From assembly GCA_964508765.1 (NCBI GenBank), contig CAZDVD010000026.1:1-37147 (forward strand): a stretch of 37,147 nucleotides of DNA. Direction: 5' to 3'. Below the pieces are notes generated by a model. That model saw only the letters and a list, made by a program, of their open reading frames with translations, was not told the DNA's origin and ran no database searches. This document shows, piece after piece, positions 16,280 to 24,290 of this stretch (position 1 is the stretch's first letter; the number at the start of each line of letters is the position of its first letter). Made by a program: the position numbers and the translations under genes. This stretch comes from JABMPR01 sp964508765 (GTDB lineage Bacteria; Fidelibacterota; UBA8477; JABMPR01).

Positions 16280-17362
16280 ATGAGTCTTGAAGATTATGGT
16301 TGGGATGAAACCTGGGTAGAAAAACTGGCCCTGGCAGAGGACAATCGCGGGATTCCAGCCCGGGTCATCTCTGAGCATCGCAGCGAATATAAGGTTCATA
16401 CCGGTGAGGTGGATATCTCCGCCAAAGCAGCCGGAAGGCTTTACCATGCTCCCTTCAGACAAACAGAACTACCAGCCGTCGGGGATTGGGTGGTTGTGGA
16501 TGAGACTGATGCAAGAGGTAAAGCTACTATTCGTGGTGTTTTACCACGAAAGTCCACATTTTCTCGTAAAGTTGCTGGAAAGAATTCCAACGAACAGGTT
16601 ATGGCTACCAATCTGGATACCGTCTGGATTGTTTCCACCTTTGGAACGGACCTGAACCCAGCCCGCCTCGAAAGATATGTTGCTCTCGTAGTTGAAAGTG
16701 GGGCTAAACCGGTGATCATCCTGGCCAAAGCGGATCTGGTAGAATTTACCGAACCTATTATTGAATCTCTGCAGGATAGAATCCAGGATGTGCCCATCTA
16801 TGCCGTCAGTGCAAAGGGGCAAATAGGTCTCAGCAATCTTCATCAATATATTGCTCCAGGTCAAACCATAGCTCTCCTGGGCTCGTCTGGTGTCGGCAAG
16901 TCCACCCTTATCAATCATTTTGTAGGTCATGAGCTACTCCATACCGCTGAGGTTCGTGAGAAGGATGGTAAGGGCAGACACACCACCACCCATCGTGAAT
17001 TGATCTTTCTACCCACGGGTGGCTGTCTGATTGATACACCTGGGATGCGTGAACTTCAACTCTGGCGACAGGACGACAACCTGGATAAAAGTTTTGCTGA
17101 TATTGATGAATTTGCTTCGGCATGTCGATTTTCAGATTGTTCCCACGAGACAGAGCCTGGATGCGCTGTGATGAAAGCCGTTAAAAATGGGGACATCTCT
17201 GAAGAAAGAATTAACAATTATAAAAAATTGAAAAAGGAACTCACTTATCTCGAGCGAAAGACGGATGTTGGTGCTGACCGTGCTGAAAAGGAGAGGTGGA
17301 AGGGTGTGAGGAAAGAACAAAAACGCTATAGCCAGGAACACAAAGGGAAGAAGCAAAGATAA
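16280..17362 (+). CDS. rsgA: Ribosome small-subunit-dependent GTPase A
   Basis: The 360 residues have the permuted GTPase order: an N-terminal OB-fold (about 25-95), G4 LAKADL (148-153), the P-loop GSSGVGKST (201-209), switch KGRHTTTHRE (231-240) and G3 DTPG (253-256). A C-terminal zinc site follows (Cys282, Cys287, His289 and Cys295 in CRFSDCSHETEPGC). It helps late 30S subunit maturation. The basic Lys/Arg tail (KEQKRYSQEHKGKKQR) is typical. The start has TAGGTGAAG upstream. The MttB-like gene follows after 14 bases. Confidence 0.96.
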   Translation: MSLEDYGWDETWVEKLALAEDNRGIPARVISEHRSEYKVHTGEVDISAKAAGRLYHAPFRQTELPAVGDWVVVDETDARGKATIRGVLPRKSTFSRKVAGKNSNEQVMATNLDTVWIVSTFGTDLNPARLERYVALVVESGAKPVIILAKADLVEFTEPIIESLQDRIQDVPIYAVSAKGQIGLSNLHQYIAPGQTIALLGSSGVGKSTLINHFVGHELLHTAEVREKDGKGRHTTTHRELIFLPTGGCLIDTPGMRELQLWRQDDNLDKSFADIDEFASACRFSDCSHETEPGCAVMKAVKNGDISEERINNYKKLKKELTYLERKTDVGADRAEKERWKGVRKEQKRYSQEHKGKKQR

Positions 17363-17376
17363 GTCCGTCATCTCCT

Positions 17377-18798
17377 ATGCATGACATAAGACCCCAAATT
17401 TCTGTTCTAAATCAAGAACAAATCCAAAAAGTCCATCAAGATTCCCTTAAAGTCCTCTCCCACACCGGTTTACGAGTTGACTCAGGGCAAGCTCGTAGAG
17501 TCTATTTAAAGGCATCCGGCTGTACTATTAAAGACAATATTGTACGCATACCCCCGGAATTAGTGGAACAAGCTCTCCAATCTGTCCCGTCAAATGTAAA
17601 TATGTATAATAGAGAAGGAGTCCATGCTTTCTCCCTGGGAGAGAATCAGGAATCTGGAACAATCTATGGAATTGGTGTGACCAATTCCTGGTATCAGAAT
17701 CCTGAAAATGACTCGGCTACTCCCTTCACGCGGAAGCATGCTGAACTTGCCACAGCACTGGGCAATACCCTGACTCAATTTGATCTGGTTTCAACTCCCG
17801 GGGTGATCCAAAACGATGCTTCCCCTGTGAGTGAGGTGACTGCTACCCTGGAGATGATAGCCAACACGAACAAACCACTCAGCATATTAATCTCAGAACC
17901 AAAACAGTTTGACCTGGCACTGGACATGCTTGAGCGTCTTCACGGTGATCTCTCAGAAAAACCCTTCCTACTTCCATATTTTAACCCAATCACCCCCCTC
18001 GTTCTCAACGAGGACACCACCGATAAGATACTGACCACCATTCAACGGGGTTTACCTTTCATCTTTTCCAGTTATGGGATGTCAGGCGCTACAGCACCAA
18101 TCAGCGCAGAAGGCACTCTGGTTATGCTCAATGCAGAATTATTAGCAGGTCTGGTATTCTCTCAACTAATTAAACCTGGAACGCCAATCATTTTGGGTAG
18201 CCTACCTTCAGTTTTCGAAATGCAGAATATGATTTCCGCCTACACATCGCAGACCATGCTGGTCAATCTAGCTTGTGCCGAGATGATGAATCATTATCAA
18301 ATTCCACACGCAGGAACCTCCGGTAGTGGCACCGGATGGGGTGCCGATTTATTAGCCAGTGGTACGTTGTGGATGAACCATCTCACCAGCTCAGTAGGTA
18401 AGGTTGGGTTGGCTCCCTTTGTTGGAGGCAATTTTGACTCTCAAGCATTTTCACCCACCACCGTGGTCTATGCTGATGAAGTGATTCGCCAGGTTCGGCA
18501 ATTTGCCCATGGTTTTTCAATTGGTGAATCTTCTGATATGATAAAAGATATTCATTCGGTGGGGCCAGGAGGAAGCTTCCTAATGTCTGAAGCAACTCTT
18601 GCTCAATATCGTGATGTCCATGAGCAACACAGCCATATTTGGCCAGGCTATTCACTGAATCAGTGGCAAGATGAGTGGTCTCCTGATGCCTTGAGCAGAT
18701 TGAGAGAACATACATTAAATGTACTGAATAATCTTCATATTCCAGAAGACCACGATGAGCTGATTGAAAAAGGTCAGAGAATTATCGCGAAAATTTAA
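17377..18798 (+). CDS. MttB-family methyltransferase, non-pyrrolysine type
   Basis: The 473 residues match the trimethylamine methyltransferase (MttB) superfamily: an N-terminal helical part (SLKVLSHTGLRVDS, IVRIPPELVEQAL), then the TIM-barrel segments (GTIYGIGVTNSWYQN, RKHAELATALGNTL, PHAGTSGSGTGWGADLLASG). The frame has no in-frame amber codon, so it lacks the pyrrolysine of true MttB. Such homologues demethylate quaternary amines such as glycine betaine or carnitine and pass the methyl group to a corrinoid protein. No corrinoid protein or RamA gene is in the window, so the acceptor and substrate are unknown. It starts 14 bases after rsgA. Confidence 0.87.
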   Translation: MHDIRPQISVLNQEQIQKVHQDSLKVLSHTGLRVDSGQARRVYLKASGCTIKDNIVRIPPELVEQALQSVPSNVNMYNREGVHAFSLGENQESGTIYGIGVTNSWYQNPENDSATPFTRKHAELATALGNTLTQFDLVSTPGVIQNDASPVSEVTATLEMIANTNKPLSILISEPKQFDLALDMLERLHGDLSEKPFLLPYFNPITPLVLNEDTTDKILTTIQRGLPFIFSSYGMSGATAPISAEGTLVMLNAELLAGLVFSQLIKPGTPIILGSLPSVFEMQNMISAYTSQTMLVNLACAEMMNHYQIPHAGTSGSGTGWGADLLASGTLWMNHLTSSVGKVGLAPFVGGNFDSQAFSPTTVVYADEVIRQVRQFAHGFSIGESSDMIKDIHSVGPGGSFLMSEATLAQYRDVHEQHSHIWPGYSLNQWQDEWSPDALSRLREHTLNVLNNLHIPEDHDELIEKGQRIIAKI

Positions 18799-18816
18799 AA
18801 GGGAAAGGTCTTTCCT

Positions 18817-19245
18817 ATGAGTAAGGTAAAGGATGCCATCAGTAAGTTTAATAATGGATATAATTGTGCTCAATCCATCATAGTTACCTATGGCCCACAA
18901 CGAGGTCTTTCTGAGGATGATTGCCTCAGAGTTGCCAGTGGTTTTGGCAGTGGAATGCGTAGGGCTGAAGTTTGTGGGGTTGTCAGCGGATCCATTATGG
19001 TGCTCGGTTTGGACTATCAGCCTTCAGATTCGACAACCACGTCAAAAGATCATATCAATCAGAGGATACTTGAATTCACTAACAAATTTGAAAATAAATG
19101 TGGGTCAATTCTATGTCGGGACTTGTTAGGCTGTGATGTCAGCATTCCTGAAGGTCAGCTCGAAGCAAAACTCAAAAATACTTCCCAAACAATTTGCCCT
19201 GGCCTGGTGCAGGCAGCAGCAGAACTTATAGAAGAATTCACTTAA
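18817..19245 (+). CDS. C_GCAxxG_C_C family protein
   Basis: The 142 residues begin with the family start F-x-x-GYNCAQS (Cys17). They continue with GFGSGMRRAEVCGVVSGSIM and end with CGSILCRDLLGCD and TICPGLV, so the family's conserved cysteines are present. These small redox-like or metal-binding proteins are often found beside methyltransferase or corrinoid genes and their role is not settled. The second motif reads CGVVSG rather than the usual CGAxxG. It starts 18 bases after the MttB-like gene, so the two probably act together. Confidence 0.85.
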   Translation: MSKVKDAISKFNNGYNCAQSIIVTYGPQRGLSEDDCLRVASGFGSGMRRAEVCGVVSGSIMVLGLDYQPSDSTTTSKDHINQRILEFTNKFENKCGSILCRDLLGCDVSIPEGQLEAKLKNTSQTICPGLVQAAAELIEEFT

Positions 19246-19349
19246 TTATCCTGGTTCATGAAAACTTTTTAAAATCGATCAGATATCATCAAATAACCTC
19301 TCAGGGAATCAATACAAACTAGTTGTTGACCAAGACCTCTAGGAATAAC

Positions 19350-20411
19350 ATGTCTGAGATGTTTAAGATTGGACCCATACAAATAAAATCGAAAGCCTTC
19401 CTGGCTCCAATGGCTGGTGTCACAGGTCATCCCTTCCGGGTACTCTGCAAAGAGCAAGGTGCTGGTCTGGTCTATACTGAATTTGTTTCTGCTAATGGCA
19501 TTATCCGTGAGAATCGGAAAACTCTGGATATGATGAAGTTTACCGAGTCAGAGCGTCCCATCGGTGTGCAGATTTTTGGAGAAACCCCAGAACTTCTAGC
19601 CAGGAGTGCCAAATATATTGAGGACATTGTCAAGCCTGATCTCATTGACCTGAATTTTGGCTGCCCCGTGCCTAAAGTAACAAAGAAGGGAGCGGGATCT
19701 GCCATTCTGAGAGATTTACCTCTCATGGATGAAGTTGCCCGAGCCGTGGTGGAAGCCGTTTCCATTCCAGTGACTGCTAAAATTCGATCTGGTTGGAATA
19801 ACGGTTGTATAGTCGCTCCGGTAGCTGCTGCAGCCCTGGAAGCCGCTGGTATTGCAGCCTTGACCCTCCATCCACGTACGACCAAGCAGTTGTATACTGG
19901 TGAAGCAGATTGGAGTCTAATTGCCGAAACTCGCAAAGCCATCAGCATTCCGCTCATAGGCAATGGTGACATCAAAAGTGCACAGGATGCAAAGCGCATG
20001 ATAGATGAAACCGGTTGTGATGGAGTCATGATTGGTCGAAGGGCCTTAGGCAATCCCTGGATATTCAGAGAAATCAATGATTATCTTGAAACAGGGATTC
20101 TACCCGAAGCGGTTCGCTTGATTGACCGTGTGAAATTATGTCATCGTCATCTATACCTGGAAGCAGTTACCATGGGTGACATGCGGGCCACCAATTATAT
20201 TAAGAAACACCTCAGTTGGTATCTCAAGGGATTCCCTGGCGCCTCAGAGTATCGGAAGCGCCTCTACCGCCATATGGAATTCGCCTATATGGAGGGTGAA
20301 ATCTCAAAAATTATTACTGAGCTGGAAAAGAATCCTGAACTGGCGAACTTCGCATATCGTGAAGAAGGAGCCTTATTTCCCAATGTTCCCGGCAGCAAAG
20401 ACAATTACTAA
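19350..20411 (+). CDS. dusB: tRNA-dihydrouridine synthase B
   Basis: Read from ATG 19350 the protein has 353 residues; the frame is open to 19323, but TAGGA sits just upstream of 19350. The FMN TIM-barrel begins FLAPMAGVTGHPFRVLCKEQGAG. The catalytic Cys105 is in LNFGCPVPKVTKKGAGS, and PVTAKIRSGW and LIGNGDIKSAQDAKRM are the FMN and tRNA contacts. The C-terminal helical domain (about 245-340) binds tRNA. It reduces uridine to dihydrouridine in the tRNA D-loop. It stands 104 bases after the previous gene. Confidence 0.95.
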   Translation: MSEMFKIGPIQIKSKAFLAPMAGVTGHPFRVLCKEQGAGLVYTEFVSANGIIRENRKTLDMMKFTESERPIGVQIFGETPELLARSAKYIEDIVKPDLIDLNFGCPVPKVTKKGAGSAILRDLPLMDEVARAVVEAVSIPVTAKIRSGWNNGCIVAPVAAAALEAAGIAALTLHPRTTKQLYTGEADWSLIAETRKAISIPLIGNGDIKSAQDAKRMIDETGCDGVMIGRRALGNPWIFREINDYLETGILPEAVRLIDRVKLCHRHLYLEAVTMGDMRATNYIKKHLSWYLKGFPGASEYRKRLYRHMEFAYMEGEISKIITELEKNPELANFAYREEGALFPNVPGSKDNY

Positions 20412-20583
20412 TTAATTGTTTTAAGAATGGATGGCCAATATAAAGCCTAACATTCTCTATATATTTTTATAAAAAAGATTATAATATTTGCATTACAAAC
20501 TTGCCATTATTGGCGGGAAATTTGCATTGATTCATCTTGAAGATTTTGTTTCAAATTAGAAATAATTACATAAAGGAGATACA

Positions 20584-21936
20584 ATGAGCGATCGAGTAAA
20601 AGTATTGATCATGGGCGCAGCCGGACGCGACTTTCATAATTTCAATGTTTTTTTCCGGGACAACGAAGACTATGATGTGGTTGCCTTCACCGCCACGCAG
20701 ATTCCAGATATTGACGGTAGAAAATATCCTGCAGAATTAGCAGGAAGCCTCTATCCAGAAGGCATCTCCATCCACGATGAAGAAGAACTTGAAGATCTGA
20801 TTTATGATCTTGACGTAGATGAAGTTGTTTTCTCATATAGTGATCTTCCATATGAATATGTCATGTCAAAAGCCGCCATCGTGAACTATGCCGGTGCAGA
20901 CTTTCGCCTTATGGGTGCCAAATCGACCATGATTCCCAGCACCAAACCTGTAATCGCTATTTGTGCGGCTCGTACAGGCTGTGGTAAGAGCCAAACTACA
21001 CGCGCTGTCTGTGATCATCTTACAGCTCAAGGTAAAAAGGTCGTAGCCATCCGTCATCCCATGCCATATGGTGATCTCGTAAAACAGAAAGTACAGCGTT
21101 TTGCGGAGCTGGCTGATCTCAAGAAACATGATTGTACCATCGAAGAGATGGAAGAGTATGAACCACACATCATGAACGATACGGTTGTTTATGCTGGCGT
21201 TGATTATGAAGCCATTCTCAGGGAAGCTGAAAAAGAAGCTGATATTATCATCTGGGATGGTGGTAACAATGATATGCCATTCTATATGCCTGACATCATG
21301 ATCACCGTTGTGGATCCCCATCGAGCTGGACATGAATTGACTTACTATCCAGGTGAAACCAATCTCCTCATGGCTGATGTCATCATAATCAATAAAATTG
21401 ATACTGCTGATATTGATGATATTGCCACGGTACGTGAAAATATCCGTATTGTCAACCCTGAGGCCATTGTGGTGGATGCTGCATCGCCTGTTTCTGTGGA
21501 TGATGAAGACGTGATTTATGGTAAAAACGTATTGGTTGTAGAAGACGGTCCAACCCTGACCCATGGTGGAATGCTTTATGGCGCTGGTGTTGTAGCTGCT
21601 GAAAAATATGGTGCCGCGAGTCTGGTTGACCCAAGACCGTGGACCGTTGGTAAACTTTCTGAAACTTTCGAAAAATATCCTGATATTGGTCAGATCTTGC
21701 CAGCCATGGGATATGGTGAAGAACAGATGAAAGATCTTGAAACCACCATTAATAAGGTTGAATGCGAAGCAGTAGTGATTGGAACTCCCATTGACTTGCG
21801 ACGCATCATCAATATCGAAAAACCTTCAGTTCGAGTGACTTATAAGCTACAGGAAATCGGTATGCCAACATTAGCCTCCATCCTGAATTCAGAAGTAATT
21901 AAGGAAATGGAAGAGGCTGTCAAAAAGAGTCTCTAA
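20584..21936 (+). CDS. COG2403-type P-loop GTPase, cyclic 2,3-DPG synthetase-like
   Basis: The 450 residues open with VKVLIMGAAGRDFHNFNVFF. A P-loop follows at about 128-136 (ARTGCGKSQ), then DIIIWDGGNNDMPFYMPD and VIIINKIDTAD (NKxD-like). These are hallmarks of the family that includes archaeal cyclic 2,3-diphosphoglycerate synthetase and many bacterial 'predicted GTPases' of unknown role. It has an excellent AAAGGAG site six bases before ATG and a clear terminator behind, so it is a single-gene unit. The bacterial substrate is unknown; cyclic DPG formation is not assured. Confidence 0.85.
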   Translation: MSDRVKVLIMGAAGRDFHNFNVFFRDNEDYDVVAFTATQIPDIDGRKYPAELAGSLYPEGISIHDEEELEDLIYDLDVDEVVFSYSDLPYEYVMSKAAIVNYAGADFRLMGAKSTMIPSTKPVIAICAARTGCGKSQTTRAVCDHLTAQGKKVVAIRHPMPYGDLVKQKVQRFAELADLKKHDCTIEEMEEYEPHIMNDTVVYAGVDYEAILREAEKEADIIIWDGGNNDMPFYMPDIMITVVDPHRAGHELTYYPGETNLLMADVIIINKIDTADIDDIATVRENIRIVNPEAIVVDAASPVSVDDEDVIYGKNVLVVEDGPTLTHGGMLYGAGVVAAEKYGAASLVDPRPWTVGKLSETFEKYPDIGQILPAMGYGEEQMKDLETTINKVECEAVVIGTPIDLRRIINIEKPSVRVTYKLQEIGMPTLASILNSEVIKEMEEAVKKSL

Positions 21937-21966
21937 CGACTGGCTTCGAGCCATAGGTTAGATTGA

Positions 21967-22000
21967 AAAGGTCCTGTCTGCTTGCATTCGGGACCTTTTT
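21967..22000 (+). terminator. rho-independent terminator after the COG2403 gene
   Basis: AAAGGTCC (21967-21974) pairs with GGACCTTT (21991-21998) with a 16-base loop, followed by TTGTTTT. It lies 30 bases after the stop codon. Confidence 0.85.
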
Positions 22001-22037
22001 GTTTTAATCGGTGCAGCCAAGAATAGATTATGCGCGT

Positions 22038-22352
22038 ATGAGTCGTAAGAAATCAAATAGAATCAGTGTGGGTGAAGGGTGGACCTTCAATGCCGCCGAT
22101 GACCGTTTATCCAGAAAACGGGTGAGTGGCAATAAGATTGTACGTCTTCGTATGGAAAAGCGCAAAGGGAAACCAACTACCATTTTGTATGATATGGAAG
22201 GCGTTCCTGACATGAAGACACTGGCAAAACAGCTAAGAAATCTCGTAAGTGCCGGCGGGACGACAAAAAATGAAAGAATCGAAATTCAGGGTGAACATCG
22301 GGATCGTTTCCGTGTATACTTGAGCGATGAAGGTTACGAGGTGAAAGGCTAG
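22038..22352 (+). CDS. SUI1/YciH-type translation factor
   Basis: Read from ATG 22038 the protein has 104 residues; the frame also opens with GTG 22011. The SUI1 fold occupies about 35-104: IVRLRMEKRKGKPTTILYDMEG, LAKQLRNLVSAGGTTKNERIEIQG and a terminal RFRVYLSDEGYEVKG. It resembles eIF1, which checks start-codon selection; bacterial YciH has been linked to translation initiation and stress. No ribosome binding site is obvious before either start. The next gene begins two bases after its stop. Confidence 0.88.
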   Translation: MSRKKSNRISVGEGWTFNAADDRLSRKRVSGNKIVRLRMEKRKGKPTTILYDMEGVPDMKTLAKQLRNLVSAGGTTKNERIEIQGEHRDRFRVYLSDEGYEVKG

Positions 22353-22354
22353 TC

Positions 22355-22654
22355 ATGATATTTCTATATACATTACTCGTAGTGGGAGGAGCCATGCTTA
22401 TGATGAGTATTGCTCTGATTCTTACAGGAGAGAATAAAGTCCACAGTTCCTGTGCCGCGACTCATGAACTTGATGATGTAGGTGATCACGGTTGTGCCTT
22501 CTGCCCGAATAATGAAGATGAAGAGCAACTCACGACGCTGGCAAAGGCTGGATATCCTGGACGCAAAGATATTGTTTCTCAAGAAGCATATAAAGGTAAG
22601 GCCAATCGCAACATCGTAGTAGAACGCCTTAAATACAATAGCGGTCGTGATTAA
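22355..22654 (+). CDS. Small membrane protein with Cys pair, NqrM-like layout
   Basis: The 99 residues have one N-terminal membrane helix (FLYTLLVVGGAMLMMSIALIL). HSSCAAT and GDHGCAFC follow at about 32-50, then a charged tail (KAGYPGRKDIVSQEAY). The helix plus SCxx...CxxC-like layout recalls NqrM (the old DUF539), which delivers iron to the Na+-translocating quinone reductase, but the rest differs and no nqr genes are here. It starts two bases after the SUI1 gene. The best description is an unknown small metal-binding or redox membrane protein. Confidence 0.65.
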   Translation: MIFLYTLLVVGGAMLMMSIALILTGENKVHSSCAATHELDDVGDHGCAFCPNNEDEEQLTTLAKAGYPGRKDIVSQEAYKGKANRNIVVERLKYNSGRD

Positions 22655-22793
22655 CACTTTTTGACCTGATCATCAGGGGATGCCCAGTACATCCCTTCTT
22701 TTTCACCCATTAAAAACAATATCAGTCGACATACGAATTCGTATTCCTATCTTCTAGCCTGAAGCCAATCCAGAGAAGCATAGGAATCTTCCC

Positions 22794-24290
22794 ATGTCCG
22801 ATAAGATCACACTAAAAGAAAGCTATTTAGGTATATCAACCAGTGCCTGGAAGATTATTCTGGGATTTTCAATATTTCGTTTATTCCTGGCCATCATCCT
22901 CCCTTTGACACCTCAGGAAGCGTATTATTGGAGCTGGAGCCGAGATCTGGCTCTTTCATATTTTGATCATCCACCGTTGGCAAGTTACAGCATTTGGCTC
23001 ACTACCCTGATTTTTGGTCAGACCATATTTGGGATTAAGCTAGCTGCCGTACTCTGGTATTTAGGTATGAACATCATCTGGGCAGTCATGATACAGGAGA
23101 TGTTTGACAATACACGCCAAACTTTCTGGACATTATTGGCCCTCAATGCCTCAATCGTGTTCGAACTCTATGGATTTGTCATCACGCCGGATACACCACT
23201 GCTCTTTTGTTGGACAGCCACGATCTATGCCTTGTGGAAGCTGGTTCAGTCTAAGAATCCCAAATGGTGGTATTTTGCTGGACTGTTTATGGGCCTGGCC
23301 TGGCTGGGGAAATATTCAGGGATTATGTTGGTGCCCTCTGTCCTTCTTTTTATTGTCATCTCTAAAGAGCAGAGGAAATGGCTACTCACTCCACATCCCT
23401 ATCTTGGAGTGCTCCTGGCAATTCTGGTGTTTTCACCCGTCTTGATCTGGAATGCTCAACACGAGTGGATGTCCTTCGCCTTCCAGGGATCAGAACGTGC
23501 CTCAGGGATGGGGCATTGGAAAGTGAAACATTTTGGGGAGCTGTTGGGCTCACAATTTTTCATTTTATCCCCCTATTTATTTGTTGTAGTTTTTGCTACC
23601 CTGATTCGATATGGCCGGAAGCTCTTTTCGGGTCTAGAAGATAAATTATTACTTCTCCTGAGCAGTGGTTTAGTCACCTCAGCCTTCTTCATAGCTGTCA
23701 GTTTTCGCAGTCTGGTTAAAATGAATTGGCTGGCTCCGGCGTACTGGTCTCTCATTATTTTAGGGATTTACTACCTCTTCCAATCTCCCAACAGATTCAA
23801 TCGTATGCGCACAGGTATTTTTTCTTCAATTATATTCCTGGGGATAGGCATCTCAGTTGTGGCTGTTCCCAATGTGCCCCTGGGAGAGGGTAATACCTGG
23901 AGTGGCTGGAAGCAGGCAGCTAATGAGGTGAATGCTCTTCAAGATTCACTCAAGGCTGAAGGAGACAATCCCTTTATTTTTAGTACCAATTATAAAGCCA
24001 GTTCGCTCTTGAAATTTTACCTGCCAGATCAACCCAGGACCTATGCTCAGGATATTATCGGCAAACACGCTCTCCAATTTGACGTTTGGCCCAAAGAAGA
24101 GAAGCTTAAAGGAAGAACGGGCCTGCTAGTGGTGGACAATCGTCGCGAATATCGATTTAAGTCTAAAAAAATCACACCCTACTTCGGTGACGTAAAGAAA
24201 TTGAAGACGATTCGGATTGAAAACTTCGGAAAATTGGTTCGAGAAATCGACATTTATCAGTGTTCCGACTATAAAGGTATAGAAAAATGA
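22794..24290 (+). CDS. ArnT-like GT-C family glycosyltransferase
   Basis: The 498 residues contain about 10-12 hydrophobic helices. The first periplasmic loop carries PLTPQEAYYWSWSRDLALSYFDHPPLASY; the acidic residue and DHPP motif are typical of GT-83 / PMT_2 enzymes that use polyprenyl-phosphate sugars. A C-terminal periplasmic part follows at about 370-498 (STNYKASSLLKFYLPDQPRTYAQ). It probably transfers a sugar to lipid A or another envelope acceptor. It overlaps the S9 peptidase gene by four bases, which suggests coupling rather than a shared pathway. Confidence 0.87.
   Translation: MSDKITLKESYLGISTSAWKIILGFSIFRLFLAIILPLTPQEAYYWSWSRDLALSYFDHPPLASYSIWLTTLIFGQTIFGIKLAAVLWYLGMNIIWAVMIQEMFDNTRQTFWTLLALNASIVFELYGFVITPDTPLLFCWTATIYALWKLVQSKNPKWWYFAGLFMGLAWLGKYSGIMLVPSVLLFIVISKEQRKWLLTPHPYLGVLLAILVFSPVLIWNAQHEWMSFAFQGSERASGMGHWKVKHFGELLGSQFFILSPYLFVVVFATLIRYGRKLFSGLEDKLLLLLSSGLVTSAFFIAVSFRSLVKMNWLAPAYWSLIILGIYYLFQSPNRFNRMRTGIFSSIIFLGIGISVVAVPNVPLGEGNTWSGWKQAANEVNALQDSLKAEGDNPFIFSTNYKASSLLKFYLPDQPRTYAQDIIGKHALQFDVWPKEEKLKGRTGLLVVDNRREYRFKSKKITPYFGDVKKLKTIRIENFGKLVREIDIYQCSDYKGIEK

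Noticed and set aside
17377..18798. Possible pyrrolysine codon in the MttB-like gene
   Set aside because: The frame is continuous with no in-frame TAG, so no pyrrolysine is predicted.
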